Shown here: positions 33,823 to 44,379 of the stretch, piece by piece
How the letters are laid out: each line of letters begins with the position of its first letter
Numbering within the stretch: position 1 is the first letter of the stretch
Source: a cyanobacterium PCC 7702
GTDB taxonomy: Bacteria; Cyanobacteriota; Cyanobacteriia; Cyanobacteriales; Nostocaceae
Assembly: GCA_000332255.1 (NCBI GenBank)
Contig: KB235926.1
Location: 1,962,797 to 2,026,796 of the forward strand
Direction of reading: 5' to 3'
DNA length: 64,000 nucleotides
The notes under the pieces: model-generated
Told to the model about the DNA's origin: nothing
The model's database searches: none
The model's input: the letters and a program-made list of their open reading frames with translations, nothing else
Made by a program: the position numbers and the translations under genes

Positions 33823-36330
33823 TTAGCTGTTTTTACTCCTGTATTCAAGTCGGACAAGTACCAGATAAATTGCCCAAATTGCCATCGCTCGCAGGTAAGT
33901 ACTAGCGCGAAAAGTTCCGAAAGCGGTGATAGCTTCGGGGGTGCGGAATTGCAGTCCATTGTCATATATTTGTTGAACTACTGCTTTTGTTAGGGTCATG
34001 GCTTCATCTTTCATTCCCATAAGGGCTAAAAAAGCTGCTAAACCAAAATTAATTCCTGTCCAAACTTCTAGAGGATGAGTAGCTTGGGGATTTTCTGGTG
34101 AACCATCCCAGCAAAGACCATTTGCAGCACCAAATTTGCCATGGTGAAATTTGAGAAAGCAAACATTGTAAACTGTTTTCAGAGCAGACACAGCGCGATC
34201 GCTGCTGACAATATCTGGTAACCCTAACAAACGGGCGTAGAATTGTCCGCATAATTGGTCTGCCATGACCACCCCAGAACCGCTTTCACTATCGAGTCGG
34301 TAATACTGTCCGTTCCAAAGTTTCTCTTCGTAGACGGAGCGAGATTGTTCTAGCCATGCTTGATAGATAGATTTTTGCTGTAGTAAGTTATCTATACCGA
34401 AAGTCGCTCCACCCGTCAGGGTAGACCGCGTTACCTCGCTTTTGTTGTTTGTTATCAACACCTCACAAATGGCGATCGCAGCTTCTAAAGCCGCTAACCA
34501 AAGTCCACCGCAGTAAGCGCTAACTCCTCGCAATCGCCAGTCATCAAAAGTTTGATCCGGTGCACCAGAATTTTCCGGAATACCGTCACCGTCTTTGTCA
34601 AAAGTTTTTAGATAGTTGAGGGTTTGCACAATGGCATTCCAGCAGTCTGCCAAGAATTGCACATCGGTAGCACCGGTGAAGAGAAAGTCACGGTATACCT
34701 GCAAAACAAAATCGCAGCCCAGATCTTTCCACAGGTTGCAGTCTTGATAACTGGTATAGTTTGTTTTTTCCCAAACGTGTTCGTTAGGAGCGCCCAAGTC
34801 GTGAGGTGTTGCACCTGCCACCTTGCGGACTGCCAAGGGACTTTCGGCACCGATGGTATAATAGTAACCAATAACGCGGCGGCGATCGTCACTTTGAGGA
34901 ATCGCTCGGGCAAAAGCTCGAATCACTGCTTTCTCCAATTCTGGGAAAAGTAGCAACAGGGCAAAAGAACCGTAAAGCCGTACGTCAAGACTTTCATACC
35001 AGCGGTAGTCCAGGCATTCTAGCACTGCAAATTGACCAACCGGATCGCGCGCTGATGCTGCACTCCAAAGGGTACCGCCAGCAGTGAGGTCGTAAAGCTC
35101 ATTAAATAAAGCCATTTTGAACCAATCGGGTAAATCTGCACGTTCCAGAATCGGTTTTTGCCATGCTTGAATTTGTTGTTGCCAGTTTTGGTATTGTGCT
35201 AAGGCAGTAGATGCGATCGCCCAAGCATTCTTGCCGTTATTGCCAAAAAAGTCTGTATATCTGCGGTCATATTTGATACCAGTGGCAAATTCAGTGACAG
35301 GAAAATCCCACGTCAAAACAAAGGGAATTTGCAGCGTGGCGCCTGGTTGCAGGGTTAACCGTACTGCGATCGCTACTGCTATTTGCTCCTCCTCGTTTGC
35401 TGGAGCTTCATTCGCACAGTTAGGCAGAGAACCATCCCTTGCAAAGCTTGCCCAGACATCTTCACCGCTACCTGTCGGACGCCAACGAGTGTGGTAAAAT
35501 ATATCTGTATCTGGGTTTTTACATGTGGCTATACACCACTGGCCTTCTCCTTCTTCAACTACTTCACTTCTATTCCGACGGTCTAATACACAGCCGACAT
35601 ATTCATTACTTTCTAAATATTTGTTAAAATTACCTTTGCTTTCGTTCCAACGCGGCTGATACTCGTAAACTGGACTACCATCGTCCCGCAACCGTACCTC
35701 TGGAGACTTGAAAGCATTAGTAAACCAACCTACTGTATTTTGCCAGGTAAGCATGATACTTAAAGTTATTGGTACGTTGGTTGGGTTGCCTGCAGTCCAT
35801 ACAAATACGGCTACAGGGTAGCTGGTTTCCTGGTAGTTATTTGCCCAAATAGGAGAAAACTGCTCGCAGGTTAACTGGGTTTTGTATACCCCTTCATATA
35901 CGAACCAACTGCGGGGATACAAAGCATGGTAAGTTCCTGTAGTATGAACACCAGCTACAAGAGAGTCTTGGCATTTTTCCCCCTCATAAGTTGTAGGATA
36001 CCACCTCCACGCTCTCAAGCTTCCATCTTCTGGAGGTTCTGTACACAAAGCATAAGCTTGAGAAGATTCACCATCGGATTCAAAGACGCTAAATTGACAG
36101 GCGGGAATATTTTTGAAGGTATGTTCACCACCATCAATATGCCAGAAATTAAAATCTCCTCGTGAAGAACGACCGATGCAACCCGCACCAAAACCGCCTA
36201 AAGGCATTCCATGCCAAGGTCCGTCATCAATATTACTAGCATAGCGAACGGTATAGGGTCTGTCCCAGCCTAAACCAATGGGACGATTCCAAGTACAAGA
36301 GGGTATTTGCAAAGAGAATTGCTTTGTCAT
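33823..36330 (-). CDS. GH116 family beta-glucosidase / glucosylceramidase-like enzyme
   Basis: 835 residues from the ATG of MTKQFSLQIP (AAGG upstream); a GTG nine codons earlier is the alternative. N-terminal beta-sandwich: MPLGGFGAGCIGRSSRGDFN and WHIDGGEHTF are typical of the GBA2-like N-domain. The C-terminal (alpha/alpha)6 barrel carries NELYDLTAGGTLW with Glu411, the probable nucleophile, then PHDLGAPNE, LWKDLGCDFVLQVYRD and DKDGDGIPENSG with PDQTFDDW (from 592). The family hydrolyses beta-linked glucose or xylose from lipids and other aglycones by a retaining mechanism. There is no signal peptide, so it is cytosolic; its substrate is unknown. I could not place the acid/base Asp with confidence. 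Isolated, with its own terminator. Confidence 0.9.
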   Translation of the reverse strand: MTKQFSLQIPSCTWNRPIGLGWDRPYTVRYASNIDDGPWHGMPLGGFGAGCIGRSSRGDFNFWHIDGGEHTFKNIPACQFSVFESDGESSQAYALCTEPPEDGSLRAWRWYPTTYEGEKCQDSLVAGVHTTGTYHALYPRSWFVYEGVYKTQLTCEQFSPIWANNYQETSYPVAVFVWTAGNPTNVPITLSIMLTWQNTVGWFTNAFKSPEVRLRDDGSPVYEYQPRWNESKGNFNKYLESNEYVGCVLDRRNRSEVVEEGEGQWCIATCKNPDTDIFYHTRWRPTGSGEDVWASFARDGSLPNCANEAPANEEEQIAVAIAVRLTLQPGATLQIPFVLTWDFPVTEFATGIKYDRRYTDFFGNNGKNAWAIASTALAQYQNWQQQIQAWQKPILERADLPDWFKMALFNELYDLTAGGTLWSAASARDPVGQFAVLECLDYRWYESLDVRLYGSFALLLLFPELEKAVIRAFARAIPQSDDRRRVIGYYYTIGAESPLAVRKVAGATPHDLGAPNEHVWEKTNYTSYQDCNLWKDLGCDFVLQVYRDFLFTGATDVQFLADCWNAIVQTLNYLKTFDKDGDGIPENSGAPDQTFDDWRLRGVSAYCGGLWLAALEAAIAICEVLITNNKSEVTRSTLTGGATFGIDNLLQQKSIYQAWLEQSRSVYEEKLWNGQYYRLDSESGSGVVMADQLCGQFYARLLGLPDIVSSDRAVSALKTVYNVCFLKFHHGKFGAANGLCWDGSPENPQATHPLEVWTGINFGLAAFLALMGMKDEAMTLTKAVVQQIYDNGLQFRTPEAITAFGTFRASTYLRAMAIWAIYLVLVRLEYRSKNS

Positions 36331-36357
36331 CGCCTTGATTAAACAGCGTGCGGTCAC

Positions 36358-37091
36358 AATTAAAGAAGACTAACGCGGTGTGTAAAATTTCTCAAGTTGT
36401 CTGTGAGGAAATTTACATTTTCATTCTCCTGTCGGCGTTACCTTCCTAAGAAATTACGCAAAGTTCCTTTTTGGCGCTACCTGGTATCCAACCTTCTCAG
36501 GTCAGTAGTTTTTGGAAACAGAAACGAAAATTTTCTTCTTCTGTTATTTGAAATAAGTAGTTTGTTAAGAAGATTACAAGGCAAAATGCGCCTTTATCTA
36601 GCCAACGAAACTGCTTTCTAAACTTTGTTTGTCAAAACCTTTTACTGGGAGGGGTCTTTCAGTAATAATTAGAGAGGGAATATTTTTTCTTTTTTTCTTG
36701 CAGTCATGCCGTCTGCAACTGGACGCCCAAACAGCAAGGTTAAGAATTGTGAAGTTGAGGATTTTTGGAGAGTAGCTCAACACTTGTATTTGCCATAATT
36801 GAAATACTTTACCAAGGAATTTTCGAATTACTGCCCTTGAGGAGGAAGTTTATCTTATAGTTTTTAAGTCACCCGCGTAATTGGTTGTGTACCCCCAAAC
36901 CCGCTCCCAGCAAGAAAACGAGTAGCTTATGGCATTGGTTGCAGCCTCAAGAGCCAAAAAAGGGGTTAGGTTGTTAAACTAAAATGGTAACTTTTTTTCT
37001 CGGCAGTACCCTACTATTGGCGTTCGGAATGCTATATTAATAAATCTAGTAGTGTGTGTACACAATATTATAGTCTTTACTGGAACTGACT
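36358..37091. other. 734-bp spacer upstream of rpsT
   Basis: No frame with recognisable content; two overlapping frames (36397-36621 and 36598-36783) look accidental. TGTGTACACA near 37054 is a short palindrome. The rpsT promoter must lie in the right-hand part, but no clear -35/-10 pair can be picked. Confidence 0.45.
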
Positions 37092-37400
37092 GTGGCGAAT
37101 ACAAAGTCTGCTCTGAAGCGCGCCAAAATCGCAGAACGCAATCGTTTGCGCAATAAAGCTTATAAATCAGCAGTGAAGACGCTGATGAAAAAATACTTTG
37201 CTGCTGTGGAAGCCTATGCAGCGAATCCGACAGATGAAGCCAAGCAAGAAGCCATGGCTAGAATGTCGGAGGCTTACAGCAAAATTGATAAAGCTGTAAA
37301 GCGAGGCGTCCTTCATCCCAACAACGGGGCACGCAAAAAATCAAGATTAGCTCATAAACTCAAAGCTTGCGCCCAACCAGCAGCTGCAACTGCACAATAG
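37092..37400 (+). CDS. rpsT: 30S ribosomal protein S20
   Basis: 102 residues from a GTG start ([21 protein letters not shown] gives the standard S20 opening, with GTG read as Met). A small, helical, Lys-rich 16S rRNA binder of the 30S body. The C-terminal [19 protein letters not shown] is complete. Followed by a heptad-repeat spacer and tatD, then rpoB; the order rpsT-tatD-rpoBC1C2 is known in cyanobacteria. No usual Shine-Dalgarno sequence is visible. Strong call. Confidence 0.96.
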   Translation: MANTKSALKRAKIAERNRLRNKAYKSAVKTLMKKYFAAVEAYAANPTDEAKQEAMARMSEAYSKIDKAVKRGVLHPNNGARKKSRLAHKLKACAQPAAATAQ

Positions 37401-37437
37401 TTACAACTCAAAAGTCAGAAGTCAAAAGTGACCTGCA

Positions 37438-37481
37438 CTGTTGACTGTTGACCTTCGGAGTGTTGACTGTGGACTGTTGAG
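37438..37481. repeat. Heptad repeat (CTGTTGA type) between rpsT and tatD
   Basis: CTGTTGA occurs at 37438-37444 and 37445-37451, and TGTTGA, CTGTGGA and CTGTTGA occur again before 37481. This is the short tandemly repeated (STRR) type known from filamentous cyanobacteria. It ends 12 bases before the tatD start. Confidence 0.7.
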
Positions 37482-37492
37482 TAATAACTAAA

Positions 37493-38275
37493 ATGCAGTT
37501 GATTGACACCCACGTTCACATAAACTTTGATGTTTTCCAGCCAGACTTAGAAGCAGTGCGCTGGCGTTGGCAACAAGCAGGTGTGGTACATTTGGTACAC
37601 TCCTGCGTGGAGCCAACAGAGTTTTCTAGTATTCAAACTTTGGCCCGGCGTTTTCCCGAAGTCAGCTTTGCTGTAGGATTACATCCTTTAGATGCAGAGA
37701 AATGGCATCATGGCATGGCGTGGGAAATTGAGTTGCTAGCTCGTTCCGATGCGAAAGTAGTAGCGATTGGAGAAACGGGACTGGATTTTTACAAAGCTGA
37801 TAACTACGAGCAACAAATTATGGCATTCGAGTCCCAGCTTGCGATCGCAACCGCATTAGACCTACCGGTGATTGTTCACTGTCGGAACGCAGCAGTTCAA
37901 ACAAGACAACTGCTGCAGAAATGGAAAAATCTCAAAGAAAACTTGCGGGGTGTGATGCACTGCTGGGGTGGGACTCCAGAAGAGGTGCAAGGTTTTGTGG
38001 ACCTGGACTTTTATATTAGTTTTAGCGGTACCGTTACCTTTAAAAATGCCAAGTCCATCCAAGAATCGGCAATGGTAGTCAGAAGCGATCGCCTGTTAAT
38101 CGAAACAGACTGTCCTTTTTTGGCTCCAGTTCCCAAACGGGGTCAAAAGCGCAACGAACCAGCTTACGTGCGCTACGTAGCTGAGCAGCTAGCTCGACTG
38201 CGGGGGGAATCGATAGAGGCGATCGCGGCTGTTACCACCGAAAACGCCCGTCAATTATTTGGCTTAGCATTATAA
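37493..38275 (+). CDS. TatD family metal-dependent deoxyribonuclease
   Basis: 260 residues, an amidohydrolase-type TIM barrel. Metal ligands are visible: His7 and His9 in [10 protein letters not shown], Glu in IGETGLDFY (~92), His in LPVIVHCRN, His in GVMHCWGG, and Asp in [14 protein letters not shown]. The family has 3'-5' exonuclease and DNA-repair or RNA-turnover activity; the exact role is unsettled. Placed between rpsT and rpoB; the heptad repeat just upstream may affect its translation. Full length for the family. Confidence 0.92.
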   Translation: MQLIDTHVHINFDVFQPDLEAVRWRWQQAGVVHLVHSCVEPTEFSSIQTLARRFPEVSFAVGLHPLDAEKWHHGMAWEIELLARSDAKVVAIGETGLDFYKADNYEQQIMAFESQLAIATALDLPVIVHCRNAAVQTRQLLQKWKNLKENLRGVMHCWGGTPEEVQGFVDLDFYISFSGTVTFKNAKSIQESAMVVRSDRLLIETDCPFLAPVPKRGQKRNEPAYVRYVAEQLARLRGESIEAIAAVTTENARQLFGLAL

Positions 38276-38647
38276 TTTCATGATTTTTGATGCCAGCAAG
38301 AAAAAGAATATCATCTATGCTTTTTCCGGAGGAAGAAAATATGACGATCAGCTCTATCCCTCCCTGCAGTGATTTTGCTAGCTCCAACAGCCAGAATATG
38401 TAAGGAGGCGAAGCTTTCTGACGTTGCTATCAGTATATAATTTTTCATTTTATTTGATATAGAGATGAAATTTCAACTACCGATAGCAGCAATTTACGTG
38501 GAAAGCGATACAGAATTTATTGGAACAAGAAATCTTTTTTGGAGTCACGCCCGTCCAACTCGACCCACATGTCGGTAAACAAGCTTGGCACATTATTTCT
38601 TCAGTAAAAGAATACCATCACTTGGGCCAGAAAGACGCAAACTCGAT

Positions 38648-38769
38648 TGTCTTGCAAACAGCAAACTAACCGTGGAGGTGAAACTAAAGCAGTTTTGGGA
38701 GGGTGAAATGAGGAAAGCAAAACAAATTTCCACCAAGCACAAGCATGTGTCTGTCTTGCAAACAGCAAA
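38648..38769. repeat. 18-bp perfect direct repeat in the rpoB leader
   Basis: TGTCTTGCAAACAGCAAA occurs at 38648-38665 and again at 38752-38769, 104 bases apart. Each unit contains TTGC...GCAA, able to form a small hairpin. Confidence 0.8.
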
Positions 38770-38911
38770 AGAAACAAAAAAATGCGATTTATGTGGCAAA
38801 AGTTGTTTGGTCAATCACCCTCTTGCCAAAATTGCCCTTTCCAGGTCTAATGACTTCGTTTCCCTGCTACGTGCAGGTGTTGTGAGAAGTTCCCCACACC
38901 TACAAATTTAA
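38708..38911 (+). CDS. Possible small basic protein with CxxC motif, directly upstream of rpoB
   Basis: 67 codons from an ATG preceded by GGGAGGG about four bases upstream. The product is Lys-rich with [11 protein letters not shown], a possible zinc knuckle, and ends 22 bases before the rpoB ATG. The frame also continues upstream to a TTG at 38585. I recognise no family. One unit of the 18-bp direct repeat lies inside it. It may be a real leader-encoded protein or a chance frame. Confidence 0.3.
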   Translation: MRKAKQISTKHKHVSVLQTAKETKKCDLCGKSCLVNHPLAKIALSRSNDFVSLLRAGVVRSSPHLQI

Positions 38912-38933
38912 CCAGGTTGACAAAGGTAGAGGC

Positions 38934-41900
38934 ATGACTAACGAAACTATTATGGAACCCGCCTTTTTGTTGCCCGACTTAATTGAGATCCAGCGTTCTA
39001 GCTTTCGCTGGTTTTTAGAAGAAGGGCTAATAGAAGAGCTAAACTCCTTTAGTCCAATTACTGACTATACAGGTAAGCTGGAGTTGCACTTTTTGGGTCA
39101 GAATTACAAACTCAAGGAGCCAAAGTACAGCGTTGAAGAAGCAAAAAGGCGGGATAGCACCTATGCCGTGCAAATGTACGTACCTACGCGTTTAATTAAC
39201 AAAGAAACAGGGGAAATAAAAGAGCAGGAAGTATTTATTGGGGATTTGCCTCTGATGACAGAGCGCGGTACGTTTATTATTAACGGTGCCGAGCGCGTAA
39301 TTGTCAACCAGATTGTGCGATCGCCAGGAGTATACTACAAATCGGAAATTGACAAAAACGGACGGCGCACCTATTCAGCTAGTTTAATTCCTAACCGGGG
39401 AGCATGGCTGAAATTCGAAACAGACCGTAACGACCTAGTGTGGGTTCGCATCGACAAAACCCGCAAACTTTCAGCCCAGGTACTTTTAAAAGCTTTGGGT
39501 TTATCAGACAACGAAATCTTTGACGCCTTGCGCCACCCAGAGTATTTTCAAAAGACCATAGAAAAAGAAGGGCAATTTTCTGAAGAAGAAGCTTTGATGG
39601 AGTTGTATCGCAAACTGCGCCCTGGCGAACCACCTACAGTCTTGGGGGGACAACAACTTCTCGATTCCCGCTTCTTCGATCCCAAACGCTACGATTTGGG
39701 ACGGGTAGGGCGCTACAAAATCAACAAAAAATTGCGCCTACAGGTACCAGAGACCGTTAGGGTACTGACTCCTCAAGACATTCTAGCTGCAGTAGATTAC
39801 CTGATTAACCTCGAATACGACATTGGTAGTACCGACGACATCGACCACCTTGGAAACCGTCGAGTCAGAAGCGTGGGCGAACTGCTGCAAAACCAGGTGC
39901 GGGTAGGTTTAAATCGCCTGGAGAGAATAATTAGGGAGCGCATGACTGTATCCGACGCCGAAGTTTTAACACCTGCTTCTTTAGTCAACCCTAAACCCTT
40001 GGTAGCAGCAATTAAAGAATTCTTCGGCTCCAGCCAATTGTCCCAATTTATGGATCAAACCAATCCCCTAGCAGAATTAACTCACAAACGTCGTCTTTCT
40101 GCCTTGGGACCTGGTGGTTTGACCCGCGAACGTGCTGGTTTTGCCGTACGGGATATTCACCCCTCTCACTACGGACGCATTTGCCCGATCGAAACACCAG
40201 AAGGTCCGAACGCGGGTTTGATCGGTTCTTTGGCAACCCACGCCCGGGTAAATCAATACGGTTTTTTAGAAACACCCTTCCGTCCTGTAGAAAACGGGCG
40301 AGTTAGATTTGACTTACCGCCAGTATACATGACTGCCGACGAAGAAGATGACTTCCGGGTGGCAGCCGGAGATGCGCCCATTGATGAAAATGGTTACCTC
40401 ATCGGGCCGCAAGTACCGGTGCGCTATCGCCAGGATTGGGCAACTACAACACCAGAGCAAGTAGACTACATCGCAGTTTCACCAGTACAAATAGTATCTG
40501 TGGCTACCAGCATGATTCCTTTCCTGGAGCACGATGACGCCAACCGTGCTTTAATGGGATCGAACATGCAACGGCAAGCAGTACCCTTGCTTAAACCAGA
40601 ACGTCCTTTAGTAGGAACCGGACTGGAAGCCCAAGCCGCACGCGACTCCGGAATGGTCGTCATCAGTCGTACAGATGGAGAAGTCACCTATGTAGACGCC
40701 ACCAAAATTCGCGTTCGTCCCAAGCCCAACGCCCCCGAGCAAGAGTACATACTTTCCAAATACCAGCGCTCTAACCAAGATACCTGCCTCAACCAAAAAC
40801 CGCTAGTGCGGATCGGCGAGCGAGTTGTAGCCGGTCAAGTATTAGCAGACGGCTCTTCCACCGAAGGCGGCGAATTGGCACTGGGACAAAACATCATCGT
40901 TGCCTACATGCCTTGGGAAGGATACAACTACGAAGACGCAATCTTAATTTCGGAAAGGCTGGTGCAGGACGATGTCTACACTTCTATTCACATTGAAAAA
41001 TACGAAATAGAAGCCAGACAAACAAAACTCGGTCCGGAAGAAATCACCAGAGAAATTCCCAACGTTGGTGAAGACGCGCTGCGCAACCTAGACGAACAGG
41101 GAATTATCCGCATCGGTGCATGGGTAGAAGCCGGAGACATCCTGGTAGGAAAAGTCACTCCCAAAGGCGAATCCGATCAACCACCAGAAGAAAAGCTGCT
41201 GCGAGCAATCTTCGGTGAAAAAGCCCGGGATGTGCGAGATAATTCCCTGCGCGTACCCAACGGTGAAAAAGGACGCGTCGTTGACGTTCGTCTTTTTACC
41301 CGGGAGCAAGGCGACGAGCTACCACCGGGAGCCAACATGGTAGTGCGGGTATACGTAGCTCAAAAGCGCAAAATTCAAGTTGGTGACAAAATGGCTGGAC
41401 GCCATGGTAATAAGGGAATAATTTCCAAGATTTTGCCTATAGAAGACATGCCTTATTTGCCAGACGGTTCGCCAGTAGATATCGTACTCAATCCCCTGGG
41501 CGTACCCAGCCGCATGAACGTCGGACAAGTATTCGAGTGTTTGTTGGGATGGGCAGGCCATAACTTGGGCGTACGCTTTAAGATCACACCCTTTGATGAA
41601 ATGTACGGCGAAGAAGCATCCCGAAAGATCGTGCACAGCAAGCTGCAAGAAGCCCGAGAAGAAACAGGAAAAGACTGGGTATTTAATCCAGACGACCCAG
41701 GCAAAATCATGGTATACGACGGACGCACCGGCGAACCTTTCGACCGACCGGTGACTGTAGGCGTGGCTTACATGCTGAAGCTGGTGCACTTGGTAGACGA
41801 TAAAATTCACGCTCGTTCTACAGGGCCTTATTCCTTAGTTACCCAGCAACCCTTGGGCGGAAAAGCGCAACAAGGCGGACAGCGATTTGGAGAAATGGAA

Positions 41901-42233
41901 GTATGGGCCTTGGAAGCTTTTGGCGCGGCTTACACCTTGCAGGAATTGTTAACCGTCAAATCTGACGACATGCAAGGACGTAACGAAGCTCTCAATGCGA
42001 TCGTCAAAGGTAAAGCAATTCCCAGACCAGGAACACCAGAGTCCTTCAAAGTTCTGATGCGGGAATTGCAATCTTTGGGATTGGATATTGCCGTTCACAA
42101 AGTAGAAACACAAGCTGATGGTAGTACTGTGGACGTAGAAGTTGATTTAATGGCAGATAACAACCTTCGTCGCATGCCGCCTGCGCGTCCGACCTACGAA
42201 TCTCTCTCCCGGGAATCCCTAGAAGAAGAATAA
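38934..42233 (+). CDS. rpoB: RNA polymerase beta subunit
   Basis: 1099 residues, the usual cyanobacterial size, without the large insertions of the E. coli protein. With RpoC1 and RpoC2 it forms the catalytic core. Seen: the opening [21 protein letters not shown], the rifampicin region [20 protein letters not shown] and [73 protein letters not shown], and the C-terminal [20 protein letters not shown]. In the rifampicin region the residues are those of sensitive enzymes (Asp, His and Ser are kept). ATG at 38934. Followed by rpoC1 after a 145-base spacer. Confidence 0.98.
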   Translation: MTNETIMEPAFLLPDLIEIQRSSFRWFLEEGLIEELNSFSPITDYTGKLELHFLGQNYKLKEPKYSVEEAKRRDSTYAVQMYVPTRLINKETGEIKEQEVFIGDLPLMTERGTFIINGAERVIVNQIVRSPGVYYKSEIDKNGRRTYSASLIPNRGAWLKFETDRNDLVWVRIDKTRKLSAQVLLKALGLSDNEIFDALRHPEYFQKTIEKEGQFSEEEALMELYRKLRPGEPPTVLGGQQLLDSRFFDPKRYDLGRVGRYKINKKLRLQVPETVRVLTPQDILAAVDYLINLEYDIGSTDDIDHLGNRRVRSVGELLQNQVRVGLNRLERIIRERMTVSDAEVLTPASLVNPKPLVAAIKEFFGSSQLSQFMDQTNPLAELTHKRRLSALGPGGLTRERAGFAVRDIHPSHYGRICPIETPEGPNAGLIGSLATHARVNQYGFLETPFRPVENGRVRFDLPPVYMTADEEDDFRVAAGDAPIDENGYLIGPQVPVRYRQDWATTTPEQVDYIAVSPVQIVSVATSMIPFLEHDDANRALMGSNMQRQAVPLLKPERPLVGTGLEAQAARDSGMVVISRTDGEVTYVDATKIRVRPKPNAPEQEYILSKYQRSNQDTCLNQKPLVRIGERVVAGQVLADGSSTEGGELALGQNIIVAYMPWEGYNYEDAILISERLVQDDVYTSIHIEKYEIEARQTKLGPEEITREIPNVGEDALRNLDEQGIIRIGAWVEAGDILVGKVTPKGESDQPPEEKLLRAIFGEKARDVRDNSLRVPNGEKGRVVDVRLFTREQGDELPPGANMVVRVYVAQKRKIQVGDKMAGRHGNKGIISKILPIEDMPYLPDGSPVDIVLNPLGVPSRMNVGQVFECLLGWAGHNLGVRFKITPFDEMYGEEASRKIVHSKLQEAREETGKDWVFNPDDPGKIMVYDGRTGEPFDRPVTVGVAYMLKLVHLVDDKIHARSTGPYSLVTQQPLGGKAQQGGQRFGEMEVWALEAFGAAYTLQELLTVKSDDMQGRNEALNAIVKGKAIPRPGTPESFKVLMRELQSLGLDIAVHKVETQADGSTVDVEVDLMADNNLRRMPPARPTYESLSRESLEEE

Positions 42234-42378
42234 ACAGATACTGGGGATGGGGAGCTGTTTGTTGAGAAGTATTCTCAAACTCTCCCTAGCCCCTGAAAAA
42301 TTGAATATTGCCACTAGCACGGTTGATTGTAACCCGTGCTCGTTTAAGGAAGTTAAAACTCACAGTGCAGCTAAACAA

Positions 42379-44256
42379 ATGAGACACGCCCAAACTAACC
42401 AGTTTGATTACGTAAAAATCGGCTTGGCATCCCCAGAACGCATTCGCCAGTGGGGAGAAAGAACATTACCAAACGGTCAGGTTGTTGGTGAAGTTACTAA
42501 ACCTGAAACCATTAACTACCGGACTCTCAAGCCAGAGATGGATGGCTTGTTCTGCGAGCGCATCTTTGGTCCTGCCAAAGATTGGGAATGTCACTGTGGC
42601 AAGTATAAAAGAGTACGCCATCGGGGAATTGTCTGCGAACGTTGTGGTGTAGAAGTGACAGAATCACGAGTTCGTCGTCACCGTATGGGCTACATCAAAC
42701 TTGCCGCACCCGTGGCTCATGTTTGGTATCTCAAAGGAATTCCTAGTTATATTTCTATTTTGCTGGATATGCCTTTGCGGGATGTCGAGCAAATAGTCTA
42801 TTTCAATTCCTATGTTGTACTGAGTCCCGGTAATGCTGAAACCTTAACTTACAAACAGCTGCTCAGCGAAGATCAGTGGTTAGAAATTGAGGATCAAATT
42901 TATAGTGAAGATTCTACCTTGCAAGGCGTAGAGGTAGGAATTGGTGCAGAAGCACTATTACGCTTGCTGTCTGATATCAATTTAGAACAAGAAGCCGAAA
43001 CCTTACGGGAAGAAATCACCACCGCCAAAGGTCAAAAACGAGCAAAGTTAATTAAACGCCTGCGAGTAATTGATAACTTTATAGCCACAGGTTCGAAACC
43101 AGAGTGGATGGTGATGACCGTAATTCCTGTTATTCCTCCAGATCTGCGCCCCATGGTCCAGCTTGACGGCGGACGGTTTGCTACCAGCGATTTGAATGAC
43201 TTGTACAGGCGGGTAATTAACCGCAACAATCGTCTGGCACGCCTGCAAGAAATTTTGGCTCCAGAAATTATTGTTCGCAACGAAAAGCGCATGCTGCAAG
43301 AAGCAGTGGATGCGTTAATCGATAACGGTCGCCGCGGACGGACGGTTGTAGGGGCTAATAACCGACCCCTAAAGTCTTTGTCAGACATTATTGAAGGTAA
43401 ACAAGGGCGTTTTCGCCAAAATCTGTTGGGGAAACGGGTGGATTACTCCGGACGTTCCGTAATTGTGGTCGGACCAAAGCTGAAAATCCATCAGTGCGGC
43501 TTACCACGGGAAATGGCAATAGAATTGTTCCAGCCGTTTGTGATCCACCGCTTAATTCGCAACGGCATGGTGAATAATATTAAAGCTGCGAAAAAGCTAA
43601 TTTCTCGCTCTGATCCCTGTGTTTGGGACGTGCTGGAAGAAGTGATAGAAGGACATCCTGTTTTGCTCAACCGCGCTCCCACGTTGCACCGCTTGGGTAT
43701 TCAAGCCTTTGAACCGATTTTAGTGGAAGGAAGAGCAATTCAATTGCATCCCCTGGTGTGTCCGGCGTTCAATGCCGACTTTGACGGTGACCAAATGGCG
43801 GTACACGTACCCTTGTCTTTAGAAAGTCAGGCGGAAGCGCGATTGTTGATGCTAGCTTCTAATAATATTTTGTCACCGGCTACAGGCCGACCAATTATTA
43901 CCCCCAGCCAAGACATGGTCTTGGGAGCGTATTATTTAACCGCCGAAAATCCCCATGCTCAAAAAGGTGCAGGGCGCTACTTCGCTTCTTTAGATGATGT
44001 CATTATGGCTTACGAACAACGGCAAGTAGACCTGCATGCCTATATTTACGTGCGTTACTCTGGCGAAATCGAATCGGACGAGCCAGATAACGAACCGCAG
44101 CAAATTATCGAACACAGCGATGGCAGTCGCACTTTGTTGTATAAGTACCGTCGGGTGAGGGAAGACTCTCAAGGAAACGTAGTTTCTCAGTATATATATA
44201 CAACTCCTGGTCGCGTCATTTACAATAAAGCGATTCAAGAAGCCCTAGCCAGCTAG
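42379..44256 (+). CDS. rpoC1: RNA polymerase gamma subunit (N-terminal part of beta')
   Basis: 625 residues, starting at [20 protein letters not shown]. The frame is open for 44 more codons upstream, but that stretch is not RpoC1-like and 625 residues is the family size. Seen: the zinc-binding [20 protein letters not shown], the lid and rudder region, [36 protein letters not shown], and the catalytic NADFDGDQM with the three Mg-binding Asp. The split of beta' into RpoC1 and RpoC2 is diagnostic for cyanobacteria and plastids. Strong call. Confidence 0.97.
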   Translation: MRHAQTNQFDYVKIGLASPERIRQWGERTLPNGQVVGEVTKPETINYRTLKPEMDGLFCERIFGPAKDWECHCGKYKRVRHRGIVCERCGVEVTESRVRRHRMGYIKLAAPVAHVWYLKGIPSYISILLDMPLRDVEQIVYFNSYVVLSPGNAETLTYKQLLSEDQWLEIEDQIYSEDSTLQGVEVGIGAEALLRLLSDINLEQEAETLREEITTAKGQKRAKLIKRLRVIDNFIATGSKPEWMVMTVIPVIPPDLRPMVQLDGGRFATSDLNDLYRRVINRNNRLARLQEILAPEIIVRNEKRMLQEAVDALIDNGRRGRTVVGANNRPLKSLSDIIEGKQGRFRQNLLGKRVDYSGRSVIVVGPKLKIHQCGLPREMAIELFQPFVIHRLIRNGMVNNIKAAKKLISRSDPCVWDVLEEVIEGHPVLLNRAPTLHRLGIQAFEPILVEGRAIQLHPLVCPAFNADFDGDQMAVHVPLSLESQAEARLLMLASNNILSPATGRPIITPSQDMVLGAYYLTAENPHAQKGAGRYFASLDDVIMAYEQRQVDLHAYIYVRYSGEIESDEPDNEPQQIIEHSDGSRTLLYKYRRVREDSQGNVVSQYIYTTPGRVIYNKAIQEALAS

Positions 44257-44344
44257 CTACTTCAGGCAGTACCCACTCCTTGGGGGGTTTCCCCCACTTA
44301 TCACTCACTGCCGAGCGGGCAAAGTCGCTACAGTAGCAATCAGT

Positions 44345-44379
44345 AATTAGCAATTAGCAACGGACTGTTGACAAATGAC
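44345..44379 (+). repeat. Heptad array running into the rpoC2 start codon
   Basis: Five consecutive 7-mers: AATTAGC, AATTAGC, AACGGAC, TGTTGAC, AAATGAC. The last contains the rpoC2 ATG (44375-44377), and no Shine-Dalgarno sequence fits in front of it. A GGGGGG/CCCCC hairpin lies at about 44282-44295, upstream. Confidence 0.65.

Larger units (their letters stand above)
38276..38933. other. Long rpoB leader (658 bp)
   Basis: Holds a 20-codon frame at 38341-38403 with a strong GGAGGA seven bases before its ATG (MTISSIPPCSDFASSNSQNM), a second purine-rich GGAGG at 38404-38408, an 18-bp direct repeat, and a 67-codon frame ending 22 bases before rpoB (listed separately). The combination looks like a long leader with possible leader peptides rather than empty sequence. 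Confidence 0.4.

Noticed and set aside
41319-41810. 163-codon antisense frame in rpoB
   Set aside because: No ribosome-binding site or domain; it lies inside a highly conserved gene.
42247-42378. N-terminal extension of RpoC1 by 44 codons
   Set aside because: Sequence unlike RpoC1, and the 625-residue form from 42379 has the standard length and opening.
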